From contig NZ_NEVQ01000020.1 in NCBI RefSeq assembly GCF_002261185.1, positions 100,658 to 164,657 of the forward strand: 64,000 nt of DNA. The letters run 5' to 3'. Made by a program: the position numbers and the translations under genes. This stretch comes from Bordetella genomosp. 4 (GTDB lineage Bacteria; Pseudomonadota; Gammaproteobacteria; Burkholderiales; Burkholderiaceae_B). The notes beneath the pieces are model-generated. The model worked only from the letters and a program-made list of their open reading frames with translations, searched no databases and was not told the origin of the DNA. Each line of letters opens with the position of its first letter. The stretch's first letter is position 1. Shown here piece by piece: positions 1 through 9,109 of this stretch.

Positions 1-558
1 CAACAACGCCGCCAGTATTACCCAGCCCATAGCAAGCCAATAACCCTCGATCTGCACGCTGGGAAAGAACAGCCCCCGAATCGATAGAAATACTCCCGGC
101 AGCGGGTTAAGCGCCTGCCGTGGGGAAGGCAGATTGATGGTGACCAGGCTGTACCAGAACAACAACTGCACCACCAGCGGCGTATTGCGTGTTATCTCCA
201 GATAGAAGGTAGCAATACCATTTACCAGCGGATGCCGGCTGCGACGCGCCAGCGCGAGCATAAATCCCAACACGGTCGATGCCACGATCACGAGAACCGA
301 GATGTACAAGGTATTCACGAGACCAACCACAAATGCTCTCGCATAGCTGTCCGTCGGCCGATAAGCCAACAGGCTTTCCGAGATGGGGAATCGCGCTGCG
401 TCGGAAAGGTAGCCGAAGCCGGTCGCGATTCCGCGTTGGGTCAGGTTGTAATGGGCATTCCACACCAACCACGCCAGCGTCCCGAAAAAGAGGCAGGCGA
501 TGAGCACCTGCATCATGACGGACCGCGCCCGCGAGTTGTACCAGAGTCGCTTGAACAT
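1..558 (-). CDS. aapQ: General L-amino-acid ABC transporter permease AapQ (cut by left edge)
   Basis: Inner-membrane permease of the AapJQMP (HisQ/M-type) importer for polar and general L-amino acids. The visible 186 codons begin MFKRLWYNSRARS. They contain a hydrophobic helix at about residues 15-33, a long periplasmic segment, then LVNTLYISVLVIVASTVLG and the TRNTPLVVQLLFWYS stretch typical of polar-amino-acid permeases. The aapJ stop lies 25 bases upstream, so the two are one operon in the usual JQ order; aapM and aapP should lie beyond the left edge. An alternative frame over 107-586 is open but gives a compositionally odd protein without helices and was not used. The C-terminal half is missing only because of the window edge. 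Confidence 0.9.
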   Translation of the reverse strand, partial: MFKRLWYNSRARSVMMQVLIACLFFGTLAWLVWNAHYNLTQRGIATGFGYLSDAARFPISESLLAYRPTDSYARAFVVGLVNTLYISVLVIVASTVLGFMLALARRSRHPLVNGIATFYLEITRNTPLVVQLLFWYSLVTINLPSPRQALNPLPGVFLSIRGLFFPSVQIEGYWLAMGWVILAALL

Positions 559-582
559 ACGTCGTCTCGCTCGGCGTGATGC

Positions 583-1662
583 TCAATTGAAAACGTACGG
601 GTACATCAGCCCGCCATCGCGATACAACCGGTTCATCCCGCGATCGAGCTTCATGGGGCTGTTCTTTCCGACGTTACGCTCGAACATCTCGCCATAGTTG
701 CCCAGTTGCTTCACGATGTTGTACGCCCAGCGTTCGTCCAGGCCCAAAGCCTTGCCGTTTCCAGGCTCTGTACCCAGGAAACGGGCGATACGCGGGTCAT
801 CGGATTTCAGCATGGTGTCCACGTTGGCCTGAGTAATACCCATGTCTTCCGCTGCGATGGGTGCCTGGACGACGAACTTGACGATATCGAACCAACGGTC
901 ATCACCATGGCGCACCGATGGCGTCAGCGCTTCGCTGTTGCCGCTGGCGGGAAAAATAATGTAGTCATCTGGATTCTGAGCCTGCGTGGCACGCACGGCG
1001 GCCAGAGCTGACGCATCGGTGATCAGACCATCGCAACGTCCGGTAAAAAACGCCTGGCGTGATGCAGCGACGTTGTCAAACAGCACTGTCTTCAAGCCCA
1101 AATTGAATTTCCGCGACAGGTCGGCGACCGTGACCTCGTTGGTCGAGCCTGTCTGTACGCAGATCGTAGCGCCCTGCATGTCCTTGGTCTGTGTAATGCC
1201 CAGGTCTTTGCGAACCATGAAGGCGTCATATTCGTAGTAGTTGGGATAGGTGAAATTGATGCCGTTGGCATCGCGCCGCAGCGTCCACGAGGTGGTGCGC
1301 GGCAGCACATCTATCTGGCCAGTCTGCAGTGCAGTCAGGCGCTGCTGGCCAGTCAGCGGCACGAACCGTACCTTGCTGCCATCGCCCAGGACTGCAATCG
1401 CGATGGCACGGCAGGTTTCGGCGTCCAGGCCTTTCCAAATGCCGTCCTTATCGGGCGCCGAAAATCCCGTGGTGCCGTGACCCGAACCGCAGATGACATA
1501 GCCGCGTGCACGGATCTGATCCACTGTCGGGCTGTTGCTCATGGCCGGGGTAACCGGTGACGCCGGCTCGGCGGGATCCGCCTTCTGCGAGTGAGACACG
1601 TTGGGTAATACGGCTGCGGCAAACAGGACAAACGCGCCCTGAAGCGTACGAATGCGATGCAT
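583..1662 (-). CDS. aapJ: General L-amino-acid ABC transporter substrate-binding protein AapJ
   Basis: Periplasmic binding protein (359 aa, usual family length about 340) that delivers amino acids to AapQM. It has an N-terminal signal peptide (MHRIRTLQGAFVLFAAAVLP, cut near the HSQ at 24-26). The mature protein opens with TVDQIRARGYVICG and has GLDAETCRAIAIAVLGD, LTALQTGQIDVLPRTTSWT and CVQTGSTNEVTVADL, all characteristic of this SBP family 3 branch. It is first in the operon, followed by aapQ. A leader of roughly 70 bases separates it from the neighbouring metC-like gene, which ends on the same strand. No operator is evident. Confidence 0.93.
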   Translation of the reverse strand: MHRIRTLQGAFVLFAAAVLPNVSHSQKADPAEPASPVTPAMSNSPTVDQIRARGYVICGSGHGTTGFSAPDKDGIWKGLDAETCRAIAIAVLGDGSKVRFVPLTGQQRLTALQTGQIDVLPRTTSWTLRRDANGINFTYPNYYEYDAFMVRKDLGITQTKDMQGATICVQTGSTNEVTVADLSRKFNLGLKTVLFDNVAASRQAFFTGRCDGLITDASALAAVRATQAQNPDDYIIFPASGNSEALTPSVRHGDDRWFDIVKFVVQAPIAAEDMGITQANVDTMLKSDDPRIARFLGTEPGNGKALGLDERWAYNIVKQLGNYGEMFERNVGKNSPMKLDRGMNRLYRDGGLMYPYVFN

Positions 1663-1735
1663 AGCAATTCCCCTTGCAATGTATAGGTAGACGGGCCATG
1701 AAACTCGTAGCGGCTATTGGCCCTGAAAACGGGAG

Positions 1736-2887
1736 TCAGCGCGCCTGGCTCTCATAGGCAGTCAGAGCATTGCGCAAGTCGTCTTTCAACCCCTGCACGT
1801 CTTCCAGGCCTATGGATAACCGCACCACTGGTTGATCTGTTGCAGGATGGTCCCGGCTGGCTTGTAACGCCGCAGGATAATAGGCAGCCAAACTATGCAC
1901 TCCCCCCCAACTGGCGCCGATGGAGAAGTGCTGCAGCGTATCGAAGAAGCCGTTGAAGGCTGATTCCGGCCCCGGTTTCAGAATCACAGAGAACAAGCAG
2001 CCATTAGTACGAAAATCGCGCTTCCAGAGGGTGTGTCCCGCATCGCTTTCCAGCGGCGGATACAGCAAGCGCTCCACTTGCGGTTGTGCCTGTAACCACT
2101 GCGCGATGTCCAGGGTGGCAGCGCTCTGCGCCTGTACCCGCAAGGCCAACGTTTCCAATCCCCTGAGCACCAGGAAGCAATCATCCGGACTTACCTGCTG
2201 ACCCAGGATGCTCTGCGTTTCACGCAGCACGGCATAGTGCTCAGCGTCATTCATACTGATGCTGCCCATCAGTACATCGGAATGACCGCTGAAAAACTTG
2301 GTGGCGGCCTCCACACTGAAATCGACGCCATGGGCGAGCGGCTGAAACCCCAGTGGACTGGCCCACGTGTTGTCCATCATCGTCAACACCTTATGACGCC
2401 GCGCCACCTCGGCGATGGCGGGGATGTCGGCCATCTCCATCGTGACAGTTCCCGGCGCCTCCATGCAGATCATCCGGGTTGTGGGTCGAATCAGCGCCTC
2501 GATCTCCGCCCCCATCGCGGGTGGATAGATCTCGACGTCCACCCCCATATATGCCAGCCACTTTTCAGCGAAAGTCTTGAGCGCGCCATAGCAAGCGGCC
2601 GAGACCAGCAAATGATCACCGCCGCGCACAAATCCCATCACCACGGTCATCAATGCGGAAGCGCCAGAGGGCGTGATCACGCAGTGCCGGGCGCCTTCGA
2701 GCGCCGCGATGCGCTGTTCCAGCAATCGCGCGGTAGGCGTTCCCGTGATCCCGTAGCTGTAGCCATCGGGCTGGCGTTGCTTGCGGTTGACAAAATCGGC
2801 CAACGAGTCGAATACCACCGTGGAGGCACGCTGGATGGCCGGTGACAAGCTGGCGAAATCAGTATTAGAAGGGCTGATGGAGTTCAT
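1736..2887 (-). CDS. metC: Cystathionine beta-lyase-type PLP enzyme (MetC family)
   Basis: Cytosolic PLP-dependent trans-sulfuration enzyme (383 aa) expected to cleave cystathionine, or a related cysteine S-conjugate, to a thiol, pyruvate and ammonia. The PLP-binding lysine is Lys197 in SVEAATKFFSGHSD. Other family features are YGITGTPTARLLE near residue 45, the ITPSGASALM loop and the MMDNTWASPLG aspartate segment. It is divergent from a LysR gene 108 bases away, with an ATTGA-N10-TCAAT repeat between them, so that regulator probably controls it. Other members of the Cys/Met metabolism family (cystathionine gamma-synthase, methionine gamma-lyase) cannot be excluded; the MetC-like TWASPL motif favours beta-lyase. 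Confidence 0.85.
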   Translation of the reverse strand: MNSISPSNTDFASLSPAIQRASTVVFDSLADFVNRKQRQPDGYSYGITGTPTARLLEQRIAALEGARHCVITPSGASALMTVVMGFVRGGDHLLVSAACYGALKTFAEKWLAYMGVDVEIYPPAMGAEIEALIRPTTRMICMEAPGTVTMEMADIPAIAEVARRHKVLTMMDNTWASPLGFQPLAHGVDFSVEAATKFFSGHSDVLMGSISMNDAEHYAVLRETQSILGQQVSPDDCFLVLRGLETLALRVQAQSAATLDIAQWLQAQPQVERLLYPPLESDAGHTLWKRDFRTNGCLFSVILKPGPESAFNGFFDTLQHFSIGASWGGVHSLAAYYPAALQASRDHPATDQPVVRLSIGLEDVQGLKDDLRNALTAYESQAR

Positions 2888-2960
2888 TTAGTCTATTCGC
2901 TGCGCTCAAGAGGTGTTTCGATGAGGCGCAGTTTGATTTGTCGAGCCGATTCGTTCAACA

Positions 2961-2980
2961 ATTGAAATAACTTAGTCAAT
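2961..2980. promoter_or_regulatory. Candidate LysR-type operator between metC and lysR
   Basis: An interrupted inverted repeat ATTGA-N10-TCAAT lies 15 bases before the LysR start and 73 bases before the metC-like start. LysR-type regulators commonly bind T-N11-A dyads in such divergent intergenic spaces. The assignment rests only on position and symmetry. Confidence 0.4.
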
Positions 2981-2995
2981 AAGCAGGACTTATAT

Positions 2996-3907
2996 ATGGA
3001 CATGCGCGAAATCCAGGTCTTCCGAGCCGTCATGCAGGCCGGCACGACCAGCAAAGCCGCCAATTTGCTCGGGATATCGCAGCCGGCCATCAGCCAATCC
3101 ATTCGCAAGCTGGAGGAATCATCCGGCCTGCGCCTATTCGAACGGGTACGTGGAAGACTGGTCGCCACACCCGAGGCGGGCGCGCTGATGGAGGAAGTCG
3201 ACCGATGCTTCGCTGGCTTTGAGCTGATCGAACACCGGATCCGCAGCCTCAAGTCCTTTGGCGTAGGCCGCCTGGCCATCGGTTCACTGCCCGCGCTGGG
3301 CACGGGGTTCATGCCGCGCGCGATTGCTGCGTTCGGCTTGGTCGATCGCGGACTGCAGATGTCGTTTCAGATCATGAGCTCGCGAGAAGTACTGCGTCAG
3401 GTGGCCGCGGGTCAGCTCGATTTTGGTTTGATGGCTGATGAGCTTTCCGTTGCGGGTCTGGAGCATTCGGTATTCCTGCGCACGCCAGGAGTGATCGCCA
3501 TGCACAGCCGCCATCCCCTGGCGGACAAGAAAATCATCGACGCACGCGACCTTGTGGAACACCCATTCATCGCACTCAATCCAGAGGACGCCAGCCGACG
3601 CCGGCTCGAGGCCGCACTTCAGGCGGTTGATCTCAACCTTCGCCCGATGCTGGAGACACCGTATTCGAATTCAGTATGCGAACTCGCCCTCAACGGCGTC
3701 GGCATTGGCATGGTGCATCCGATCATGGCGCTCGATTACTTATCTCGCGGCCTGACGATTAAACGTCTATCGTTAGAAATCAGCTTTACCAGTTTGCTCG
3801 TATTCCGCTCCGGTACGCCGCTGTCCGGCAATGCCAAAGCGATGCTGAAAGTCATGCGTATCCAGTTGGAAAATGATTTGAAAAAGATGCAGGCTGCCTT
3901 GGATTAA
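2996..3907 (+). CDS. LysR-family transcriptional regulator divergent from metC
   Basis: DNA-binding regulator (303 aa) with the usual LysR layout: a winged HTH at residues 1-60 (MDMREIQVFRAVMQAGTTSK, SQPAISQSIRKLEE) and a periplasmic-binding-protein-like effector domain from about 90. The start at 2996 fits the standard LysR N-terminus, although the upstream AGCAGGACT is only a fair ribosome site. Divergence from the MetC-like gene suggests control of a sulfur-compound lyase; the effector is unknown. The effector-domain segments GRLAIGSLPALGTGFMPRAI and GVGIGMVHPIMALDY are intact. Confidence 0.9.
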   Translation: MDMREIQVFRAVMQAGTTSKAANLLGISQPAISQSIRKLEESSGLRLFERVRGRLVATPEAGALMEEVDRCFAGFELIEHRIRSLKSFGVGRLAIGSLPALGTGFMPRAIAAFGLVDRGLQMSFQIMSSREVLRQVAAGQLDFGLMADELSVAGLEHSVFLRTPGVIAMHSRHPLADKKIIDARDLVEHPFIALNPEDASRRRLEAALQAVDLNLRPMLETPYSNSVCELALNGVGIGMVHPIMALDYLSRGLTIKRLSLEISFTSLLVFRSGTPLSGNAKAMLKVMRIQLENDLKKMQAALD

Positions 3908-4011
3908 GCCAGTCAACCGGGCGACAATGCTCGTCACAGCGCTGAAAGACTTTTCTGCATACCAAACAATGTATCTTCGGTCAGAACCGCACCTTTTGAT
4001 TTAACGACATC

Positions 4012-4938
4012 ATGCTCCGAGAACTACAGACTTTCATGGCGGTGGTGCGTTACGGCACGTTTGCCAATGCGGCCGCTCACATCGGCCTCACACAGTCCGC
4101 GGTCAGTGCTCAAATCCAGCGCTTGGAAGAGGAACTCGGTTATCCCCTTTTTGACCGCACTGGCAGGTCTGCCAATCTCAATAGCAATGGACGTGAGGCT
4201 CTCGCTGTTGCAGAAGAGTTGATGTCGGTTTACTCAAAATTTGGACGCAATACGGATGTCCCGAAAACGGGATTGATCCGCATCGGTTCGATTGCGTCTG
4301 CGCAGGAAACGTTTCTGGCTGAGGCCCTGGCGGAATTCTGGAAAATCAATCCGGGATACCGGATTCGCATGGTGCCAGGCATATCGCTCAATCTGCTGGG
4401 CCAGGTTGATTCTGGTGAGATCGACATAGCAGTGATGCTCAAGCCGCCCTTTGCATTGCCGGCGGACCTGCAATGGCGCGAACTGTACGCCGAGCCGTTT
4501 GTCTTGCTGGCCCCGCAAAAGATGCAAGATCGCAGCTGGCAGGATCTACTGCAAACCGAACCATTTATCCGGTACGACCGAGGCTCGTTTGGCGGGCGGC
4601 TGGTTGATCAATTTCTGCGGCACGCTCGTTTCACAGTCAGAGAAACCATCGAGCTCGACGAATTGCAGGCCATCGCTCAACTCGTACGTCTGGGAGTAGG
4701 AGTCGCCCTGCTGCCTATGAGCGACGCGCTCCGGATACCCAAAGGGGTCACCGCCATCGATCTAGGCGATGCCACTTTTTTCAGGGAAATCGGCTTGGTC
4801 GAACGCCCATCTGATCGGAGGCAACCTGTCGCGACCTTGCTGGCGCAACGTATTGCGGAGGCTGCCGTTCGATTTCAGGGCTCGAGCAAGAAAATCAGAA
4901 CTCTTCCAAAAACCGCATCCGGAATCGACGGCCCTTGA
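4012..4938 (+). CDS. LysR-family transcriptional regulator
   Basis: Regulator of 308 aa beginning MLRELQTFMAVVRYGTFANA, with the HTH at about 15-40 (TQSAVSAQIQRLEEELGYPL) and an effector-binding domain after residue 90 (GLIRIGSIASAQETFLAEAL, VRLGVGVALLPMSDALRIP). It is 104 bases after the previous LysR gene on the same strand. The divergent partner normally used to guess a target is absent. Its last 44 bases overlap the end of dbpA on the other strand. Its target is unknown. Confidence 0.9.
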   Translation: MLRELQTFMAVVRYGTFANAAAHIGLTQSAVSAQIQRLEEELGYPLFDRTGRSANLNSNGREALAVAEELMSVYSKFGRNTDVPKTGLIRIGSIASAQETFLAEALAEFWKINPGYRIRMVPGISLNLLGQVDSGEIDIAVMLKPPFALPADLQWRELYAEPFVLLAPQKMQDRSWQDLLQTEPFIRYDRGSFGGRLVDQFLRHARFTVRETIELDELQAIAQLVRLGVGVALLPMSDALRIPKGVTAIDLGDATFFREIGLVERPSDRRQPVATLLAQRIAEAAVRFQGSSKKIRTLPKTASGIDGP

Positions 4939-6283
4939 TATTGCTGTTGGAAAGACGTGAAAAAGCTTGTTTAGCGATCTGGCGATCCAGCGCTACATAC
5001 GAACTGAACTCAGTGATGTTGATCTTGCCGACCTGTTCGAACGTCAGGCCGCCGTCACCCGTCAGTGCGCCCAGCAGATCGCCGGGACGCAGTTTGTCTT
5101 TCTTGCCGCCCTGTATGCACAGCGTAATCATGGGCGCGCGCAAAGGGCGATCAGCCTTGGCGCGTAGCGACTTGATATCAGCCCACTTCAACGGGGAACC
5201 CTGATATTCCTCAATCAGGTTGGCCCAGCGCATTTCGTTGGGGGAACACAGGCTTAACGCCAGCCCCTTCTGATCGCCACGACCGCTGCGGCCGATGCGG
5301 TGTACATGGACCTCGGTATCCTTGGTCACATCCACATTGATCACGGCGCCCAGATTCTGGATATCCAGGCCACGAGCGGCGACATCCGTCGCGACCAGTA
5401 CGGCGCAACTCTGGTTCGCGAACTGGATCAGAATTTCGTCACGCTCTCGTTGTTCCAGATCGCCGTTGAGCGCCTGTGCGTTGATACCCTCGGCCTGCAG
5501 GCGTTCGACCAGGTCATGGCTGCGGATCTTGGTATTGCAGAACGCCAGCGTGGATACCGGCCGGAAATGTGCCAGTAGCGTCACGACGGCGTCCAGTCTA
5601 TTGCCCTCTTCGATCTCGTAGAAAATCTGCTCGATGCGGCTGGCATCATGCTGGGCCTCGACCTTGACCTCGGCCGGATTGCGCAGAAAACGCGCGCTGA
5701 GCTTGCGGATGTTCTCGGGATAAGTCGCTGAAAACAGCAAGGTCTGGCGCTTGGTCGGGCAATGCGAGGCAATCGCGACGATATCATCGTAGAACCCCAT
5801 GTCCACCATGCGATCGGCCTCGTCCAGCACCAGGGTATTCAGACCTGACAGATCCAGGCTGCCGCGTTGCAAGTGATCCTGGATGCGACCCGGTGTGCCC
5901 ACCACCAGATGTGCCCCGCGGGCAAGCGACTCCGCCTGGGGGCGCGCAGCAGCACCGCCGCATAGGGTCAGAACTTTGACATTGGGGATCTGACGGGCCA
6001 ATCGGCGCAGCTCCTGCGCCACTTGATCGGCCAGCTCACGTGTGGGGCATAGCACCAGCGATTGCGGGGTCAGCCGATTCACATCCAGCTTTTGTAACAC
6101 GCCCAGGCCGAACGCCGCGGTCTTGCCGCTGCCGGTTTTAGCTTGCGCGATCAGGTCGCGGCCTTCGAGGATGAGCGGCAGGCTCTGTGCCTGAATGGGC
6201 GTCATCTGTTCGAAACCCAGGCCTTGCAGGTTGTCCAGCAAGGCGGGCAAGAGGGGCAGAGAGGAGAAAGAAGCGTTGGTCAC
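4895..6283 (-). CDS. dbpA: ATP-dependent RNA helicase DbpA
   Basis: DEAD-box helicase (462 aa) that in other proteobacteria acts on 23S rRNA during assembly of the large ribosomal subunit. In order: Q-motif segment LGFEQMTPIQAQSLP (about 18-33), Walker A AKTGSGKT, PTRELADQ, GTPGR, VLDEADRMVD (DEAD box), LLFSATYP, ATDVAARGLD and HRIGRSGRG. The C-terminal domain from about residue 385 (ITLCIQGGKKDKLRPGDLLGALTG) is the DbpA-type RNA-binding domain that recognises rRNA hairpin 92. Length and order match the family. The gene converges on and overlaps a LysR gene by 44 bases. Confidence 0.95.
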   Translation of the reverse strand: MTNASFSSLPLLPALLDNLQGLGFEQMTPIQAQSLPLILEGRDLIAQAKTGSGKTAAFGLGVLQKLDVNRLTPQSLVLCPTRELADQVAQELRRLARQIPNVKVLTLCGGAAARPQAESLARGAHLVVGTPGRIQDHLQRGSLDLSGLNTLVLDEADRMVDMGFYDDIVAIASHCPTKRQTLLFSATYPENIRKLSARFLRNPAEVKVEAQHDASRIEQIFYEIEEGNRLDAVVTLLAHFRPVSTLAFCNTKIRSHDLVERLQAEGINAQALNGDLEQRERDEILIQFANQSCAVLVATDVAARGLDIQNLGAVINVDVTKDTEVHVHRIGRSGRGDQKGLALSLCSPNEMRWANLIEEYQGSPLKWADIKSLRAKADRPLRAPMITLCIQGGKKDKLRPGDLLGALTGDGGLTFEQVGKINITEFSSYVALDRQIAKQAFSRLSNSNIKGRRFRMRFLEEF

Positions 6284-6391
6284 AATAAGGGGCGAAAAAG
6301 CTGAATTGACCGACAGTGTATGCGCTCGTGGGCTTTTCTGTATTCAGCAGGCCAACGCTCCAGCGCCTGGGCAAGGCGAATCCCCAAGGCG

Positions 6392-7369
6392 TCACTGCTG
6401 CGGCACGTGTGCCTTCTGGACGATGCGCTGCCACAACGCGATTTCCTTTTTCTGAAATTCGTGCATTTGCGCCGGGCCGCCTGTCATGGGAATCGCCCCC
6501 AGGCGTTCGTAAAACTCCTGTATCTCCTTGGTCTTTGAGATCGTTGTGAACAGCTCGGCCAGTTTGGCCGTTTCCGCGGCTGGGGTCTTGGCGCTGACCA
6601 TGGCGCCGACCCAGGTATAGGCCTCAAACCCGGGCAAACCCGCCTCGGCCGCGGTCGGCACGTCGGCAGAGGTACCCACCCTCCGGTTGGCGGCTACGGC
6701 TAATGCCCTTACCTTGCCACTCTTGGCCAGTTCTTGCACCGCCGTCACTTCGGCAAAGGTATAGCCTACCGTATCGGACGCGACAGCCGTAATAGCATCG
6801 CCCGCGCCCTTGAACGGAACGTAGACCGTCTTTATACCGGCAACGTCGTTGAACAATTCGCCCATCAACTGATAACCCGCCGACCCAGCGCCGAAATTCA
6901 CCTTGCCAGGATTCTCGCGCGCGTAGCGGATCAGTTCCTGTAGCGTGGAATAAGGGGCCTTGGGGCTGGCAGCGAGCATTGCCGGCGAACGCATCATCAT
7001 CGTCAACGGCGCGAAATCCTTAAGGGGATCGTAGGGCAGCGCTTTAAACAAGGCGGCGTTCACGGCCAGGGTTGAATTACTGCCGATGAATACGGTGTAG
7101 CCGTCAGGGGCTGCAGAAAGCACGCTCTTGACGGCAATGAAACCATTGGCACCGGGTTTGTTCTCGACTACCACCGGCTGGCCGGTGAGTTCCTGCAATT
7201 GACGGGCGAAATATCGAGCCGACGTATCAGTGCCGCTGCCTGGTCCGAATGGCACAACGAATTTGATGGGCCGATCTGGAAACGTCTGCGCGAAGGCGCG
7301 AGGCGTGTGGCCGGCCAGACCGGCCAGCGTCAGGCCCAGCATGGCCGATAGAAGCAGTCGTCGTTGCAT
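6392..7369 (-). CDS. Bug/TctC-family periplasmic solute-binding protein
   Basis: Exported binding protein (325 aa) of the tripartite tricarboxylate transporter receptor family, which captures small carboxylates. The start at 7369 is chosen because MQRRLLLSAMLGLTLAGLAG forms a proper signal peptide and GGAGAC lies 4-9 bases upstream; an in-frame start at 7441 would add a charged, unlikely leader. Family segments are FPDRPIKFVVPFGPGSGTDT, VVENKPGANGFIAVKSV, APDGYTVFIGSNSTLAVNAA and VNFGAGSAGYQLMGELF. No tctA/tctB membrane genes are nearby, which is usual for this expanded family in Bordetella relatives. The ligand is unknown. Confidence 0.92.
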   Translation of the reverse strand: MQRRLLLSAMLGLTLAGLAGHTPRAFAQTFPDRPIKFVVPFGPGSGTDTSARYFARQLQELTGQPVVVENKPGANGFIAVKSVLSAAPDGYTVFIGSNSTLAVNAALFKALPYDPLKDFAPLTMMMRSPAMLAASPKAPYSTLQELIRYARENPGKVNFGAGSAGYQLMGELFNDVAGIKTVYVPFKGAGDAITAVASDTVGYTFAEVTAVQELAKSGKVRALAVAANRRVGTSADVPTAAEAGLPGFEAYTWVGAMVSAKTPAAETAKLAELFTTISKTKEIQEFYERLGAIPMTGGPAQMHEFQKKEIALWQRIVQKAHVPQQ

Positions 7370-7560
7370 GGCGTGTCTCCGTGGTATGGCGAGGACTGCG
7401 TGGAATGCGCCCTCAACCTTTATTGCCGTGCGTATTGCCACGGAGACTCTATGCCGCCCAATTATCGGTGTCTAATATTTAAAAACTCAGCCTCGATAAT
7501 GTTTTTATATTGCTTCGTGTCAGTCACGGTAGCTCGTCCTCACAATCTCCGCAGCTTTAA

Positions 7561-8016
7561 CTAGCAGTGAAGCGGTTCAGACACAGGCCGGACACCAACT
7601 CTGGCTGAAAAGCGCAGCAAATAACCGTCTGGATCTTGCACCAGGAACTGACGGACTCCCAATTCAATGTTATCGCTGCGGTACCACCACTCCTGCGGCT
7701 CGCGATACAAGGGCCATTTGGCAGCGGCCAGCTTGTCCAACAAAGAGTCGATCGACGCCACATTGATCTCGAAATTGATACCTCGACCCAGCGGCGGTTC
7801 AAGAGGGCCGGTGATCCAGTAATCGTCACCTCGGACTTCGACCAGCATGAACTGTGCGCCATCCCGATTCAGATAAATAAAACCGTCTTCTTCGCGGCGA
7901 TACGCCGTTTCAAAGCCGCACACGTCTATCCAGAATGCCAGACTACGCGGCAAATCGCTTACCAACAACTCCGGCACCATTTGGGCACGCTGCAGTTCTT
8001 CCATTATGTGTTCCAT
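7561..8016 (-). CDS. VOC-family (glyoxalase/bleomycin-resistance-like) protein
   Basis: Small cytosolic protein (151 aa) with the paired beta-alpha-beta-beta-beta fold signature of the vicinal-oxygen-chelate superfamily: MVPELLVSDLPRSLAFWIDV at residues 13-32, then FIYLNRDGAQFMLVEV, GINFEINVASIDSLLDKLAA and a C-terminal VQDPDGYLLRF. That last segment is typical of bleomycin-resistance-like members, which bind ligands without metal catalysis. Whether it is an enzyme or a binding protein cannot be told. It is divergent from a small exported protein gene. Confidence 0.85.
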   Translation of the reverse strand: MEHIMEELQRAQMVPELLVSDLPRSLAFWIDVCGFETAYRREEDGFIYLNRDGAQFMLVEVRGDDYWITGPLEPPLGRGINFEINVASIDSLLDKLAAAKWPLYREPQEWWYRSDNIELGVRQFLVQDPDGYLLRFSARVGVRPVSEPLHC

Positions 8017-8161
8017 TTACGCTTGCCTACACTACTGTAAACCAACCGCCAGTCGCGAGCCCGGCATGCACAGGCCAGGATGCCACTTATCGACAAATGC
8101 TGGAAACAGGTGGAAAATCGCCTTCCTCCTGATTGGAAACACGAGCGGCAGAGAAATATTG

Positions 8162-8533
8162 ATGCGCAAACAGATGCTGGCTGTTTTTCTCGGGCTGAGT
8201 GCTACCTCGGCTTGTCATGCTGACATGACCCGCACCTGGGCGATGTCAGGCTCTGACCTGGCGCTTGCATTGGAAGGCAAAATGCCCACTCAATTTCACG
8301 AGGGTGAGGCACAGCGTCAATTTTCGAGCGCGTATGGGCAAGCCTATATCCTCGGTGTGGCTGACGACACACGCGGCAAGCGTTGGTGTTCCAGCACCGG
8401 CATCCTGCCACACGAGATGGCAGATCGCGTCCATACCTATCTGTCGGGCCTGTCGACCGAACAGCTACGTGGCAATGCGGCCTCGCTTGTGGGCGAGGCC
8501 TTGCAGAAAGAGCTGCCCTGCTCGCAGCGCTGA
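8162..8533 (+). CDS. Small exported protein, Rap1a/Tai immunity-like
   Basis: A 123-aa protein with a clear signal peptide (MRKQMLAVFLGLSATSACHA, cut about residue 21) followed by a small domain with two cysteines (RWCSST and ELPCSQ) that could form a disulfide. The spacing GSDLALALEG...GQAYILGVADDT...LVGEALQKELPC resembles the periplasmic Rap1a/Tai immunity fold, which is also found in many proteins with no link to a toxin. The start at 8162 is chosen over the upstream in-frame 8006 because only it gives a signal peptide. No type VI effector gene lies beside it, so an immunity role is not supported here. Confidence 0.7.
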   Translation: MRKQMLAVFLGLSATSACHADMTRTWAMSGSDLALALEGKMPTQFHEGEAQRQFSSAYGQAYILGVADDTRGKRWCSSTGILPHEMADRVHTYLSGLSTEQLRGNAASLVGEALQKELPCSQR

Positions 8534-8554
8534 GATCGTCCGGACAAATAATCG

Positions 8555-9109
8555 CTACCGGCCTCGCGTCATCGATTCCAGAACACCGTCACGCCGTATC
8601 CAGCCATGGAACAAAGCAGCAGCCAGATGCAGCAGTACTGTGGCAAACAACAAAAACGCGAGATACCGATGCGCGCCCCGCAACCAGGCAAATAACGAAG
8701 CATCGGTCGGCGCAATAGGAGGCAGCTGCCAACTGCCCACCATCACCGGATAACCGCCGGCGGACACCATTGCCCAGCCGATCAACGGCATTGCGAACAT
8801 CAAGACGTACAACAGGATATGCGATCCCAACGCTGCCACGCGCTGCCAGGCCGGAATATCCGCCGGCAAGGCCGGGACGCCATAAACAAGACGTCTACCC
8901 AGGCGCAGGCACACCAACGCCAACAGAGCCAGTCCCAAAGGTTTATGAATCTGCATCAGCCATTGATGCCGTTCCGAAACGGAGGCCACCATGCCTACGC
9001 CGATAAACAACATCGCCACAATCCCGATGGCCATCAACCAATGCAACAGGCGAGCAAAAAAGCTGAATTTAGCGGGTGCTCGGTGAGTGGGATAAACAGA
9101 AAAGTTCAT
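8555..9109 (-). CDS. Cytochrome b561-family diheme membrane protein
   Basis: Four-helix inner-membrane cytochrome (184 aa) that passes electrons between the quinone pool and a periplasmic partner. Helices carry the expected heme-ligating histidines: RLLHWLMAIGIVAMLFIGV (about 20-38), HKPLGLALLALVCLRLG, LGSHILLYVLMFAMPLIGW and HRYLAFLLFATVLLHLAAAL. Its ATG overlaps the stop of the catalase-like gene (ATGA, 9106-9109), so the two are translationally coupled. A catalase-like protein paired with cytochrome b561 under an ECF sigma factor recurs in proteobacteria and suggests a membrane-linked peroxide or redox-defence role. Confidence 0.92.
   Translation of the reverse strand: MNFSVYPTHRAPAKFSFFARLLHWLMAIGIVAMLFIGVGMVASVSERHQWLMQIHKPLGLALLALVCLRLGRRLVYGVPALPADIPAWQRVAALGSHILLYVLMFAMPLIGWAMVSAGGYPVMVGSWQLPPIAPTDASLFAWLRGAHRYLAFLLFATVLLHLAAALFHGWIRRDGVLESMTRGR

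Noticed and set aside
107..586. An open 159-codon minus-strand frame at the left edge
   Set aside because: Its product is rich in Arg, Gly and Pro, with no helices or family pattern, and it shares the region with aapQ in another frame that reads as a proper permease.
8162..8533. A toxin-immunity pair suggested by the Rap1a/Tai-like protein
   Set aside because: The neighbouring genes (VOC protein, cytochrome b561) are not effectors and no type VI secretion genes are seen.
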